Positions 32,853-41,411 of a stretch of DNA of 47,187 nucleotides are shown one piece after another; the stretch's first letter is position 1, and each line of letters opens with the position of its first letter. The position numbers and the translations under genes were made by a program. Origin of the DNA: an uncultured Rhodothermaceae bacterium (GTDB lineage: Bacteria > Bacteroidota > Rhodothermia > Rhodothermales > Salinibacteraceae); NCBI GenBank assembly GCA_913056335.1, contig CAJXLX010000013.1, forward strand, positions 1 to 47,187, given 5' to 3'. The notes below the pieces were generated by a model. The model had not been told where the DNA came from. It did no database searches and worked only from the letters and a program-made list of their open reading frames with translations.

Positions 32853-33977
32853 CAGCCCTTGCGTTTTGATGGCTTCGATGGAGGCGGTGGCCAAGCCGTC
32901 AACGCGGGCAAGGTCGTTGAGGCTGCGGAAGGGGCGGGCGGCCATGATGCCCTGGGCCGTGGCCGGCCCCACGTTGGTGATGCGCACGAGCTCGTCGGGC
33001 GCGGCGCGATTCACGTTCACGCAGCGCGCTTCGATGATGGCCGCCACGCTCATGGCGGGCTCTACCTCGTACGATCCATCGGGGTAGGCGCGCAGGCGGA
33101 TGGTGCCGTGCCGGTCGGTGCGGTAGACGGTGGCGCCAATGCCGTCGTATCGCAGCAGCGCCTCGTCGTGCGGGTGCCCGTAGCGGTTGTCGGCTCCGAG
33201 GCTGGCCAGGACGACCTCGGGCTGAATCCGCTCCAGCACGGAGGCAATGTCGCCATTGCGGCTGGCGTGGTGACTGGATTTGTGCACCTGCACTTTCGGA
33301 AAGAGATCGGGGTGCGTATCCAACAGCCACTCGAACTGATCACGCTCGGCATCGCCATAGGACGACATGACGAAGTCGCCGTAGCGTAGCAGGAAGCCGA
33401 CGCTGTTGTCATTCTGGCCGAACGACTCGTCGCCGGGCGGCGGCACCACCTCAAACGCCACCGGGCCAAACTCGATGGTCTGGCGCTCGGGCGGAATGAG
33501 CTGCGAGCCAGCCTCCTCAATGGCATCCAGGTAGCGCTCGTAGGTGCGCGTGGTGTGGGCCAGGCCGTTGTCGAGCACAAATCGGGGTGCATAGGCGGCG
33601 ATTACTTCATCGAGTCCACCAATGTGGTCTTCGTCGGGATGCGAGGCCACAACCAGGTCGATGGTTTCGATGTCGAGCGCGCGGAGCTGGCCGAGCACGT
33701 CGGCGCTGTTGGTGCCGCCATCGTAGAGAATGGTCTGTCCGCCGGGACTCTCCAGCAGAATGGCTTCGCCCTGCCCTACGTCGAGCATGGTGATGCGCAG
33801 CGGCGCGGCGGTGCTATCGGCGTGGGCGGTATCGGAGTCGGCAGCCGGTGCCTCCTCGGAGGGCGTGTCTGTATCGGACTCGGCTTCGGGATCCGACGTC
33901 TGGCATCCCACAAATAGAGCACTTGCCGTTACGAACGCGAGCAGTACAACAAAGCAGCGCGAAGCAGAGAGACTCAT
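32838..33977 (-). CDS. ComEC-like metallo-beta-lactamase fold lipoprotein with C-terminal helix-hairpin-helix
   Basis: The 379-residue protein has a lipoprotein signal peptide (lipobox LFVGC, Cys25) and an acidic linker, then a metallo-beta-lactamase domain (about 58-305) with MLDVGQGEAILL, VVASHPDEDHIGGLDEVI (HxDxDH-like HPDEDH) and VHKSSHHASRN, the layout of the ComEC C-terminal nuclease-like domain. The end (about 320-379) is a ComEA-like helix-hairpin-helix, VNVNRAAPDELVRITNVGPATAQGI. Domain families point to an envelope DNA-binding or DNA-degrading role, but activity is not shown. It overlaps the DUF3006 gene by four bases (ATGA). Its last codons coincide with a partial CRISPR repeat (32837-32852). 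Confidence 0.9.
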   Translation of the reverse strand: MSLSASRCFVVLLAFVTASALFVGCQTSDPEAESDTDTPSEEAPAADSDTAHADSTAAPLRITMLDVGQGEAILLESPGGQTILYDGGTNSADVLGQLRALDIETIDLVVASHPDEDHIGGLDEVIAAYAPRFVLDNGLAHTTRTYERYLDAIEEAGSQLIPPERQTIEFGPVAFEVVPPPGDESFGQNDNSVGFLLRYGDFVMSSYGDAERDQFEWLLDTHPDLFPKVQVHKSSHHASRNGDIASVLERIQPEVVLASLGADNRYGHPHDEALLRYDGIGATVYRTDRHGTIRLRAYPDGSYEVEPAMSVAAIIEARCVNVNRAAPDELVRITNVGPATAQGIMAARPFRSLNDLARVDGLATASIEAIKTQGLACAE

Positions 33978-34246
33978 AGCGAGATGGGGCCATCGGATGT
34001 GGAGGACAGACGGTCGCGGCGGTTTTGCAGGCGCTCACGACGCGCGGTGGTGGCGTCTTCGTCGCGCGTGAAGGTGACGGTGCTGGTGTCGGCGTCGGCG
34101 CTGGGGACGACGCGAAGCACATCGCCCGCGGCGGCGTCGGTGGGAATCCAGGAGCGGGGGACGTCGAGCGTGGGGCCTTCGGGCGGTTCAAGCACCACCC
34201 AGTCGCCGTCTTCAATCCGGTCGATGATGTAGCGCGGGGCATCCAT
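33974..34246 (-). CDS. DUF3006 family protein
   Basis: The 90-residue protein starts MDAPRYIIDRIEDGDWVVLE, the beta-strand pattern of DUF3006 (YxIDRIEDGxWAVLE). It has no signal peptide. DUF3006 genes are often found next to MBL-fold ComEC-like genes, as here. The stop and the start of the next gene overlap in ATGA (33974-33977), so the two are translationally coupled and probably work together. Function is unknown; it may bind or regulate the MBL partner, which is inference. Confidence 0.85.
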   Translation of the reverse strand: MDAPRYIIDRIEDGDWVVLEPPEGPTLDVPRSWIPTDAAAGDVLRVVPSADADTSTVTFTRDEDATTARRERLQNRRDRLSSTSDGPISL

Positions 34247-34351
34247 TGGACGGCGGGATATCGGAGCAGAGGGGCGTAATGGGGATACGCGGGGCCGGTG
34301 CTCTGCCGCGTAGCTGCGTCTTGGGGCACATGCGGGCGAACGGGGGATTGA

Positions 34352-34376
34352 GCGAACGGGGGACCGTTCGCCTCAG
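34352..34376. repeat. GCGAACGG palindromic repeat, copy 2
   Basis: GCGAACGG (34352-34359), GGGA and CCGTTCGC (34364-34371) form a perfect 8-bp stem. Twenty-five bases are identical to 30227-30251. Just before it GCGAACGGGGGA occurs once more at 34336-34347, a tandem duplication of the left arm. Confidence 0.65.
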
Positions 34377-34398
34377 GAGCGTGCAGGTATGGCGCGAG

Positions 34399-34809
34399 TT
34401 ACGGGCGTGTGGGCGGATCGGGCAGGTTCACCTGGATGGTGAACTGGGCGTTGGCTGATCCGGCGGTGTTTGAGGCGGTAGCCGTGATCTCGGCCGTGCC
34501 GCCGCCGACCGGTGTTACGGTGAGCGTGGTCTCCGAGACCGCAGCGGTGGCTACGTCGGCGTTGGACGTTGCCACGCTGTAGTTGAAGCTGCCGTCGTCA
34601 TCCCCAAAGACCGTGCTGAGGTCGGTGGTGAAAGCCTCAGCATCAGCGAGTACGGTTTGGTTGTCGATGGAGGCTTCTACGGTGGGCGGCTGGATGACGC
34701 GCGGGCTTACGCCATCGTCGCCGCATGCGGCAACCAGGACAAGGCTTGCAAGCAGAAGCGGGAGCATCCACCGTGCGGTGGCCGGGCGGGGAGCGGAAGG
34801 AGTAATCAT
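34399..34809 (-). CDS. Small lipoprotein with Ig-like domain
   Basis: From the ATG at 34809 the 136-residue product has a lipoprotein signal peptide (lipobox LVAAC) and an Ig/cadherin-like beta domain (VIQPPTVEASIDNQTVLADAEAFTTDLSTVFGDDDGSFNYSVATSN, TLTVTPVGGGTAEITATASN) of the kind that decorates surface proteins. It lies 57 bases after the secreted nuclease on the same strand, so the two may share a transcript. The longer start (34845) is less likely because the signal peptide begins after it. No enzymatic motif. Confidence 0.82.
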   Translation of the reverse strand: MITPSAPRPATARWMLPLLLASLVLVAACGDDGVSPRVIQPPTVEASIDNQTVLADAEAFTTDLSTVFGDDDGSFNYSVATSNADVATAAVSETTLTVTPVGGGTAEITATASNTAGSANAQFTIQVNLPDPPTRP

Positions 34810-34866
34810 GAGAGCGAGGGCGTTCGTATCCAAAAAAAGCAGCAAGGCGGCAGGCGACAGGGCGGT

Positions 34867-37800
34867 TTACCGCACGATGGTGACGCGTTGCACGTCGGTT
34901 GTGCCGCCTCCGCTGATGCGAAGGAAGTAGACGCCACTGGCCAGGGCACGGGCGCCGGTGTGTCCGTCCCACGCCAGGTGGTGGACGCCTGCGGTTTTGG
35001 CGCCACGCTCCAGCAGGCCGACGCGCTGGCCGAGCATGTTGTACACGGCGATTTCGACCTCCATGGCCTCGGGCACGGCGTACTCGATGGTGGTTTGGCT
35101 CTGGAACGGATTCGGGTAGTTCGGATGCAGCGCCAGCGCCTCGGGGCGGGCGTCGTTGCCTTGATCCACCGCACCAATGTTGAGCGCGATGCGCGTGGTG
35201 CCACTCTGGCCTACGGGGATGCGCGCCGTGCCATTGCTCATGGCGTAGGTGCGTCCGGTGGCGGTGTTGGTGAGTTCAACGGAAGGCAGCGCGGTGTCGC
35301 TCCATCCGGTGTGCTGTAGGCGCAGCGTGGCAGTGTGGCCTGCGGGGCCGCGCAGCGTGAGGTCGAGCTGCTGCGAGGCGCTCTCGGACGGCGCTACCAG
35401 GGCTGCGTAGTCGTTGGAGCCGCGCTCCATGCGCAGCGAGGCGGCGTCGAAGTGGGCAGGCGGTGCACGATGGGCGGTTACGGATTGTGCATCGGGCGCG
35501 AACGTGACGCTAAAGCCAGAGAGCGGGGCCTCGTTGGCGGTGCCTGCGAGCGTGAGCGTGCGTGGCGCGTCGGCTTCGGCGCGGTTGGCCGTTGCGTTGC
35601 TGGTGGGCGCGCTTAGGGGCAGCGTCAGCTCGGAGCGATCGGTTTCGTTGAGAACGTAGTAGGCTTCCCCATCAGCGTTGGCGCTGGCGAAGTTCGTGGC
35701 TTGCTGCCAGGTGCCGTTCCACTGCCAGAGCGGCGCGTTCAGGCTATTGGCGGTCTGCACGGTCTCCCAGTTGAGGTCCGAGAGCAGCGGGTTGGAGACG
35801 ATATTCCAGCCGCTTTGCACCGGAATAGCGGGATCGCCGTTGCCCGTGGATTCGAGCGTGGTGACCTCGCCGGAGAACGACCAGTCGTCTTGGGCGATGA
35901 TCCAGAAGCCGTTGCCGGGCTGGAAGGTGAAGAGCTCGCTGCCGTCGTAGGCGGCCAGGGCATCGCTTTCGCTGTTGGCACCGGTTTCGCGGAAGGCGCG
36001 CCAGTCGGGCCCTTGCGTGCCCGAGAGCGTGGTGGCAACATCAACATTGACCTGGCCGGGAAGCGCCAGCAGGCGGTAGCTGGTGCTCTGCGTGGGGTTG
36101 TCGAACGAGCGTGTGAGCGTAACGGGCTGGACATCGGTGTCGGTGTCCAGGTCCGAGGGGCGCACAGGGATGAGCTGGAATTCGTCGTTGAAGACGCCGA
36201 TCACGCCGGTGTAGAAGAAGGAGCCGTCGGGGATCGGCGTGCCGCTGAGGGCGCTTTCATCGGCGGTCTGCACGCGGAACGTAATCGCCCCACCGCTACT
36301 GTTTTCGGCGGTGTATGAGGTGCCATTGGCGAATTCATCGCTCTCGGCATCCGTAATGGTGAGCGGGCTGGATACGGACACCAGTTCGCTTTCGTAGCTG
36401 GCGCCATTTTCCACGACCTCGTTCACTGTCACCGATTGAGGCGTGGGCGCAGCGCCCTGCTCCACAATTTCGTAGCTGTCGAGGCTCTCATTGTTAATCT
36501 GCACGAGCCCGTTGAATGCGGATACAAAGCCGGTCATCCGCAGCACGGTGCCGGGCGCGATGGCGCCGTCTTCGATGTCTTGCCGGAAGTTGCCGCTGAT
36601 GGGACCGAACGTCTGCCGGATGGTAATGCCGCTGGCGCCGTCGCTGCCGCTGTTGTCCTGGATGCGGACATAGCCGCCAAAGGCGCGCGACACGGTGCCT
36701 TCGATGGTCACGCGGGTGTTTTCATCCACCTGGCGTGCTTCGGCAATGGGCAGCTCGGTGCTCTCCGGCTCCAGGTTGACCCGGTCGATGAGGGAAGGGT
36801 CGAGCGCAAAGGGGTTCAGCTTGTTGCCCTGCTGGCTGGCAATGAGCACGTTGCGGCGCTGCTCCTCGGCAGACACCGGGTGATCGGTGTGCCAGGTACG
36901 CAGGTCGGCTTCTTGCTGACCGAGGAAGCTGCCATCGGCACGTCCTGGGTACACGAGCTGGAAGTAGAAGAGGGCGCGGGCCACTTCGCCCTTGCCCACA
37001 TCACGCGGCTCAAAGCGGCTCTGTGAGCGATTGTCGGCATCCTCAAAGACGCGGCTCCAGGTCGGCTGCTCGCTTTCAGGCGGGGCCACGTTCTGACTGA
37101 CAGTGCCGCGGTACCAGGTGTCTACGTTCTCCGGCGGAATGTCTCCAAACGCAAAGTTGCTACGGGCGCTGTTTACGTTTTCGCGGGCCGGCACCAGAAT
37201 GTGCATGTTGCTGCGTGCTGGGAGCTCGCCCGCCCCCAGGCTCTGCGGCCACAGGTGTTCGGCGTTGATGCCGCCCTCGACCATCGAAGCGCGCGGGCTC
37301 TGTCCGTCAAGCAGCGGAGCGGTGTAGCCGCTGTAGAAGGCCTCGACCTCGCCGCCGTTGTTGAAGACGCGTCCGTAGAGCGAGTCGCGGGCTACGTCGT
37401 ACTCATACGTGGGCGGCGCGCCAAAGTCGTCGCGGAGCTGCTCGGCCAGTTCGGTGCCGTCCAGGTCCGGGTAGAGCGTGGTCTGTGCGGTGGCATCGTC
37501 CTGAATCCAGAACGTGTGCGTGGCCGGAAAAGCCGCACCGACCTCGCCATTGGCCGCGATGGTCAGCTCCAGCCGCTCGATGCCCTCCTCCTCGCCATCG
37601 TCGACAATGTCGAGCGTAATGGTTTCGGGGGTGGCGTTGGGCCCGGTAAAGGTGAAGGTGGTCGGATCCGAGAAGCCGGTTACGTCGGTGCTGGGGTCGG
37701 CATCGCCGCCGGCGGTCACCGTTACCTCAACCGACTGGCCGTCGTTCAGCGCAGGGGGCACGACCGAGACCGAGGCGCCGCTGTCGCCCTCCAGGGTACG

Positions 37801-39144
37801 CGTGTACACACGATTGAAGCGCGCTGCCGGCACCGATTCAATGTCGCTCGGGCGGATGGGGATGAGCTGGCGTTCGTCGAAGAAAATGCCCACAACGCCT
37901 TCATAGTTAAAGGCCCCTTCGGGAATCGGCGTGCCAATAACGTTGGTCTCCAGGTCTTGCTGTACGCGAAAGGTGACCAGGTCGCCGTCCGTATTCTGCG
38001 CGTTGTACGACGTGTCGCCTTCGAACGTGGCGCCGGGCTCGGTGCCCGAGACGCTAAGTCCCGAGAGGCGCACGAGCACGCTTTCGTAGTTGGAGTCGGC
38101 ACCACCGTCGAGCACGTCGTTCACGGAGACCTCGATGGGTTCGGGGGGGGCATTTTGCTCCACCACTTCGTAGCCGGTGAGGTCGGCGCCGTTGATCTGC
38201 ACCAGATTGTTGAACGCCGAGACGGTGCCGCTTACGCGCAGCACGGTACCCGGCTGAATGGTGCCATCTTCGATGTCGGATTGAAAGGCGGTGCTGTTGT
38301 TGCCATCCACCTGACGCAGTACAAGGCCGCTGGCCCCCGTGGCGCCGCTTTCGTCTTGGATGCGGGCGTAGCCGCCGAAGGCACGTGATACCGTTCCTTC
38401 GATGATGACCTCGCTACCGTCGACCTGGCCGCGAGCGTCGTTGATGGAGGTGGCCGTGCCGTCGGTAGGCGGCGTGGGCTCTTCGTTGCCGGGCTCATCG
38501 CCTCCGCCTCCGTCGTCTCCGTCATCGCCGCCCCCGTTAAGCGACGCACCTTCAACAGTGATGTTGTCGAAGCGGTTGTTGCCGCTGCTGCTGGTGGATC
38601 CATCGAGCGTGAAGCGCACCACCAGGTCGGGGTTGTCGTTGGCGGCTGCAATGCTGCTCAGGTCGAGGGTTTGCAGGCTGAAGTCTTCGGGCGTCGTTAT
38701 CGTCTCCAGATCGGTAAACGTGGCCCCTCCATCCGTGCTGTACGCAATAGCCTGTTCGTCGAATCCGGTGCCCGTGCCACGCGTGGCGTAGGCGACCTGA
38801 ATGTCTTCGTAACCCGCAGTCGATACGTTCAGGTCAAAGTGCTCCCCGTTGTTGACCTGGTCGGTAGCACCCTGAATCACAAAGCTATTGCCTGCCAGCG
38901 CACCGTTCTGGGCGTTCACGCTGGAGCCGCCAAAACTTGCTACGCCGCTCTCATCAAAACTATACGTAATGGTGCCGGTGCCTTCATTGGCTTCAACCGG
39001 CGCGGTCCAGGCCGGGGTGCCATCAGCGGGCGCGTTGAAGTTCCAGTAGTGCACCAGGTCTTGCGCTGCAGCTGGGGTGCCCAGCGTGCCAACAAGCAGG
39101 AAAAGGGCAGCCATCCAGGCCGCAAACGCGTATCGTAATCTCAT
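34867..39144 (-). CDS. Secreted modular endonuclease I with type IX sorting domain
   Basis: From the ATG at 39144 (a start at 39189 is possible) the product has about 1425 residues. After a signal peptide (AAWMAALFLLVGTLGTPAAAQ) comes the N-terminal module (about 25-205) shared with the 1786-6429 protein, then an OB-like DUF5689-type domain (about 230-448; GTVSRAFGGYARIQD), a Calx-beta-like stretch, and an endonuclease I domain (about 555-790) with GINAEHLWPQS, ARSNMHILVPARENVNSARSNFAFG. A second OB-like domain follows (about 796-1000; GTVSRAFGGYVRIQD), and then a sorting domain ending VQRVTIVR. The His of the EHLWPQS motif is the expected catalytic base of EndA/NucM enzymes, which cut DNA outside the cell. 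No GGG-type insertion or truncation. Confidence 0.92.
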   Translation of the reverse strand: MRLRYAFAAWMAALFLLVGTLGTPAAAQDLVHYWNFNAPADGTPAWTAPVEANEGTGTITYSFDESGVASFGGSSVNAQNGALAGNSFVIQGATDQVNNGEHFDLNVSTAGYEDIQVAYATRGTGTGFDEQAIAYSTDGGATFTDLETITTPEDFSLQTLDLSSIAAANDNPDLVVRFTLDGSTSSSGNNRFDNITVEGASLNGGGDDGDDGGGGDEPGNEEPTPPTDGTATSINDARGQVDGSEVIIEGTVSRAFGGYARIQDESGATGASGLVLRQVDGNNSTAFQSDIEDGTIQPGTVLRVSGTVSAFNNLVQINGADLTGYEVVEQNAPPEPIEVSVNDVLDGGADSNYESVLVRLSGLSVSGTEPGATFEGDTSYNAQNTDGDLVTFRVQQDLETNVIGTPIPEGAFNYEGVVGIFFDERQLIPIRPSDIESVPAARFNRVYTRTLEGDSGASVSVVPPALNDGQSVEVTVTAGGDADPSTDVTGFSDPTTFTFTGPNATPETITLDIVDDGEEEGIERLELTIAANGEVGAAFPATHTFWIQDDATAQTTLYPDLDGTELAEQLRDDFGAPPTYEYDVARDSLYGRVFNNGGEVEAFYSGYTAPLLDGQSPRASMVEGGINAEHLWPQSLGAGELPARSNMHILVPARENVNSARSNFAFGDIPPENVDTWYRGTVSQNVAPPESEQPTWSRVFEDADNRSQSRFEPRDVGKGEVARALFYFQLVYPGRADGSFLGQQEADLRTWHTDHPVSAEEQRRNVLIASQQGNKLNPFALDPSLIDRVNLEPESTELPIAEARQVDENTRVTIEGTVSRAFGGYVRIQDNSGSDGASGITIRQTFGPISGNFRQDIEDGAIAPGTVLRMTGFVSAFNGLVQINNESLDSYEIVEQGAAPTPQSVTVNEVVENGASYESELVSVSSPLTITDAESDEFANGTSYTAENSSGGAITFRVQTADESALSGTPIPDGSFFYTGVIGVFNDEFQLIPVRPSDLDTDTDVQPVTLTRSFDNPTQSTSYRLLALPGQVNVDVATTLSGTQGPDWRAFRETGANSESDALAAYDGSELFTFQPGNGFWIIAQDDWSFSGEVTTLESTGNGDPAIPVQSGWNIVSNPLLSDLNWETVQTANSLNAPLWQWNGTWQQATNFASANADGEAYYVLNETDRSELTLPLSAPTSNATANRAEADAPRTLTLAGTANEAPLSGFSVTFAPDAQSVTAHRAPPAHFDAASLRMERGSNDYAALVAPSESASQQLDLTLRGPAGHTATLRLQHTGWSDTALPSVELTNTATGRTYAMSNGTARIPVGQSGTTRIALNIGAVDQGNDARPEALALHPNYPNPFQSQTTIEYAVPEAMEVEIAVYNMLGQRVGLLERGAKTAGVHHLAWDGHTGARALASGVYFLRISGGGTTDVQRVTIVR

Positions 39145-39491
39145 AACAACGGGATACCAAAAGAGCACAGCAGCGGTGGGACGGCGCAACTTGGGGGAGA
39201 CAATGCGCCATAATTTGTTTTAATGTACTTAGCAGCGTTGAGGATCGTAAGGCCACTCTGCAAGATATTGACGAATCTAAGATTATAATCCCCTCATAAC
39301 ACGCGTCTGCAGCGCATATCATGAAGATACGACCATGAAGCATGACGCTTGCGGGTACTCCGTTGAACTACGCAGCACGCGCTGCTTAAGAGGAGCGCTC
39401 TTGTATAGAGAAGTCCGTTCCGTGCTGCTCTGTCGCAACGCCCTTTCGATGACGCGCTCTGTGCGCACCTGATGCCTGCCCTCTTGCTTCC
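39145..39491. other. Divergent intergenic region, nuclease / potassium channel
   Basis: About 347 bases with an AT-richer stretch near 39210-39300 that may hold promoters of both genes. AGGAGCGCTCTT at 39390-39401 is a short near-palindrome, not close enough to the GGAAGCGCTT sites to be grouped. No gene, RNA or terminator was recognised. Confidence 0.4.
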
Positions 39492-41216
39492 ATGAAGTTT
39501 TACAGCACCCAGCTCGCGTATCTATTTGAAAACAAAGAAGCCCGGCGCAATCTGGTTGCGCTCTCGAAGTACATCGGGTTTCTGCTACTTACGATGATCG
39601 TGCTGGCTATCGGATTCCAGCTCATCATGTATTACGTGGAAGGCCAGTCGCACACGTGGGTCTCGGCCTTCTACTGGACGCTCGTTACGATGAGTACGCT
39701 TGGGTTTGGCGATATCACGTTCTACACGGATGTCGGGCGGCTCTATAGCATGTTTGTGGTCGTTATGGGCATCATTCTGCTGCTCATTGTGCTGCCCTTT
39801 GCGTTCATCCGCTACTTCTATGCGCCCTGGCTCGAAGCGCAGATCCATGCGCGCGCTCCGCGCCAGGTTGATGACGACCTGGAGGGCCATGTCATTTTCT
39901 GCAATCACGACCCCGTCGTGCCCGGTCTCATCGAGCGGTTGGATACAGAGGGCGTGCCCTACGTGCTCATTGAGTCGGATCCTGATCGGGCGTCTGATTT
40001 CTACCTCGACGGCATTTCCGTCATCCTGGGTGATGTGGACGATCCGGCCACCTATGATGCGGCGCGTGTGCAGCATGCAGAGGCAGTTATTGCCAACCGA
40101 AGCGATGTCGAAAATACAAACATTGCGCTAACGGTTCGCGAAACCGCGCCCGATACGCCCATCATAGCGATTGCGCACTCGCGCGATGCCATTGATATCC
40201 TTGAGCTTAGCGGATGCACAACGGTGCTGCCGCTAAAGCACATGCTGGGCGAGCAGCTGGCCAACCGCATCAACGCGGGCCATGCCGAATGCCACCCTAT
40301 TGGGACCTATGAGGACCTCGTGCTGGCCGAGATGCCGGTGCAGGGCACACCGCTGGAGGGCCGCACCGTTCGCAACACCAACCTGCGGGCTGAGACCGGC
40401 GTGAGCATTATTGGCGTGTGGGAGCGCGGCACACTTGAACAGGCCCGCCCCGACACCGTGCTGCATACATCGAGCGTGCCGGTGGTTATTGGCACGCGCC
40501 CGCAGATTCAGACCCTAAACCAGCGGCTTACGCCGTATGCGGTGAGCGACCACCCCGTGCTGGTCATAGGCGGGGGCACCGTCGGCGAATCGACAGCACG
40601 CGCCTTGCTGAATCGGGGCATTGATGTGCATATTGTGGAGCGCGATGCCAGCCGCTGCGCGGTGCTACGCCGCCTGCCTGCTGCTGCATCTGAGGGCACG
40701 CTCACCGTGTTCGAGGGCGATGCCTCGGACTACGCCCTGCTCGACGAGGCGGGCATTCAGAAGGCGCCCTCGGTGCTGCTCACCACGCACGACGATGCCG
40801 TAAACATCTACCTGGCGTCGTACTGCCGCCGTCTCAATACTGAACTACGCATCGTAAGCCGCATCGTGCATCGCCGCAACATGGAGGCGATTCACCGCGC
40901 CGGGGCCGACTTTGTGCTCGGATATGCCATGCTGGGCCTTGAATCGGTCTGGGCGGCGCTCACCGATAAGGAGCTCGTGGTGATGGGCGAGGGCCTCGAT
41001 CTGTTTACGCGCACGGTATCGACCACGCTGGATGGACAGACGCTTGCAGAAAGCAACATTGGCGCACGTACCGGACTTACCGTCGTTGCTGTGGTCTGCC
41101 CCAATCGCGATCTCATCACGCAGGTCCGTGCCGACACGACGCTTGCTGAAGGCATGAACCTGCTCATGGTAGGCACCGACGCGCAGTATCAGTCGTTTGT
41201 TGATCAGTACGGGTAA
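39492..41216 (+). CDS. Potassium channel protein with two RCK (TrkA) modules
   Basis: The 574-residue protein has two transmembrane helices (about 26-47 and 86-110) around a pore loop whose filter reads TMSTLGFGD, a TxGFGD version of TVGYGD. Two cytoplasmic RCK modules follow, each TrkA-N plus TrkA-C. The second has a clean Rossmann glycine motif VLVIGGGTVGES, while the first (GHVIFCNHDPVVPG) lacks the GxGxxG loop and may not bind nucleotide. This is the MthK/Kch-like architecture, with ligand-gated K+ passage and NAD(H)/ATP or ion sensing. The start follows the hydrophobic segment pattern. It is followed by gdh on the same strand, with 195 bases and an operator-like site between. Confidence 0.92.
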   Translation: MKFYSTQLAYLFENKEARRNLVALSKYIGFLLLTMIVLAIGFQLIMYYVEGQSHTWVSAFYWTLVTMSTLGFGDITFYTDVGRLYSMFVVVMGIILLLIVLPFAFIRYFYAPWLEAQIHARAPRQVDDDLEGHVIFCNHDPVVPGLIERLDTEGVPYVLIESDPDRASDFYLDGISVILGDVDDPATYDAARVQHAEAVIANRSDVENTNIALTVRETAPDTPIIAIAHSRDAIDILELSGCTTVLPLKHMLGEQLANRINAGHAECHPIGTYEDLVLAEMPVQGTPLEGRTVRNTNLRAETGVSIIGVWERGTLEQARPDTVLHTSSVPVVIGTRPQIQTLNQRLTPYAVSDHPVLVIGGGTVGESTARALLNRGIDVHIVERDASRCAVLRRLPAAASEGTLTVFEGDASDYALLDEAGIQKAPSVLLTTHDDAVNIYLASYCRRLNTELRIVSRIVHRRNMEAIHRAGADFVLGYAMLGLESVWAALTDKELVVMGEGLDLFTRTVSTTLDGQTLAESNIGARTGLTVVAVVCPNRDLITQVRADTTLAEGMNLLMVGTDAQYQSFVDQYG

Positions 41217-41291
41217 GGTGTCTTGGCAGCCTCCACGTATCCCCCTGTGCTCGGCACGCTTTCACGAACATCGTGCAAATGAATGTGCAAG

Positions 41292-41310
41292 ATTGTCGGA
41301 AGCGCTTACA
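41292..41310. promoter_or_regulatory. GGAAGCGCTT operator-like site 4, gdh promoter
   Basis: ATTGTCGGAAGCGCTT at 41292-41307 repeats the 16-mer at 20953-20968 exactly and continues ACAATATT. It lies about 105 bases before the gdh start. The pair of identical 16-mers suggests a shared regulator of LacI type. Confidence 0.6.
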
Positions 41311-41411
41311 ATATTTTGCGGAGCTGCTTGCTGTTGTATCCAGCAGCCGTTTAACTAAACGCATGTACACTGTGTGCTCCCATTTTTTGCATCGACTTTC
41401 CGCTTCTGCCT

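Noticed and set aside
37201-38388. Plus-strand frame of 395 codons
   Set aside because: It is antisense to the secreted nuclease gene, with low-complexity Gly/Arg/Val composition.
39388-39402. AGGAGCGCTCTT as another GGAAGCGCTT site
   Set aside because: It shares only AGCGCT with the group; the flanking bases differ.
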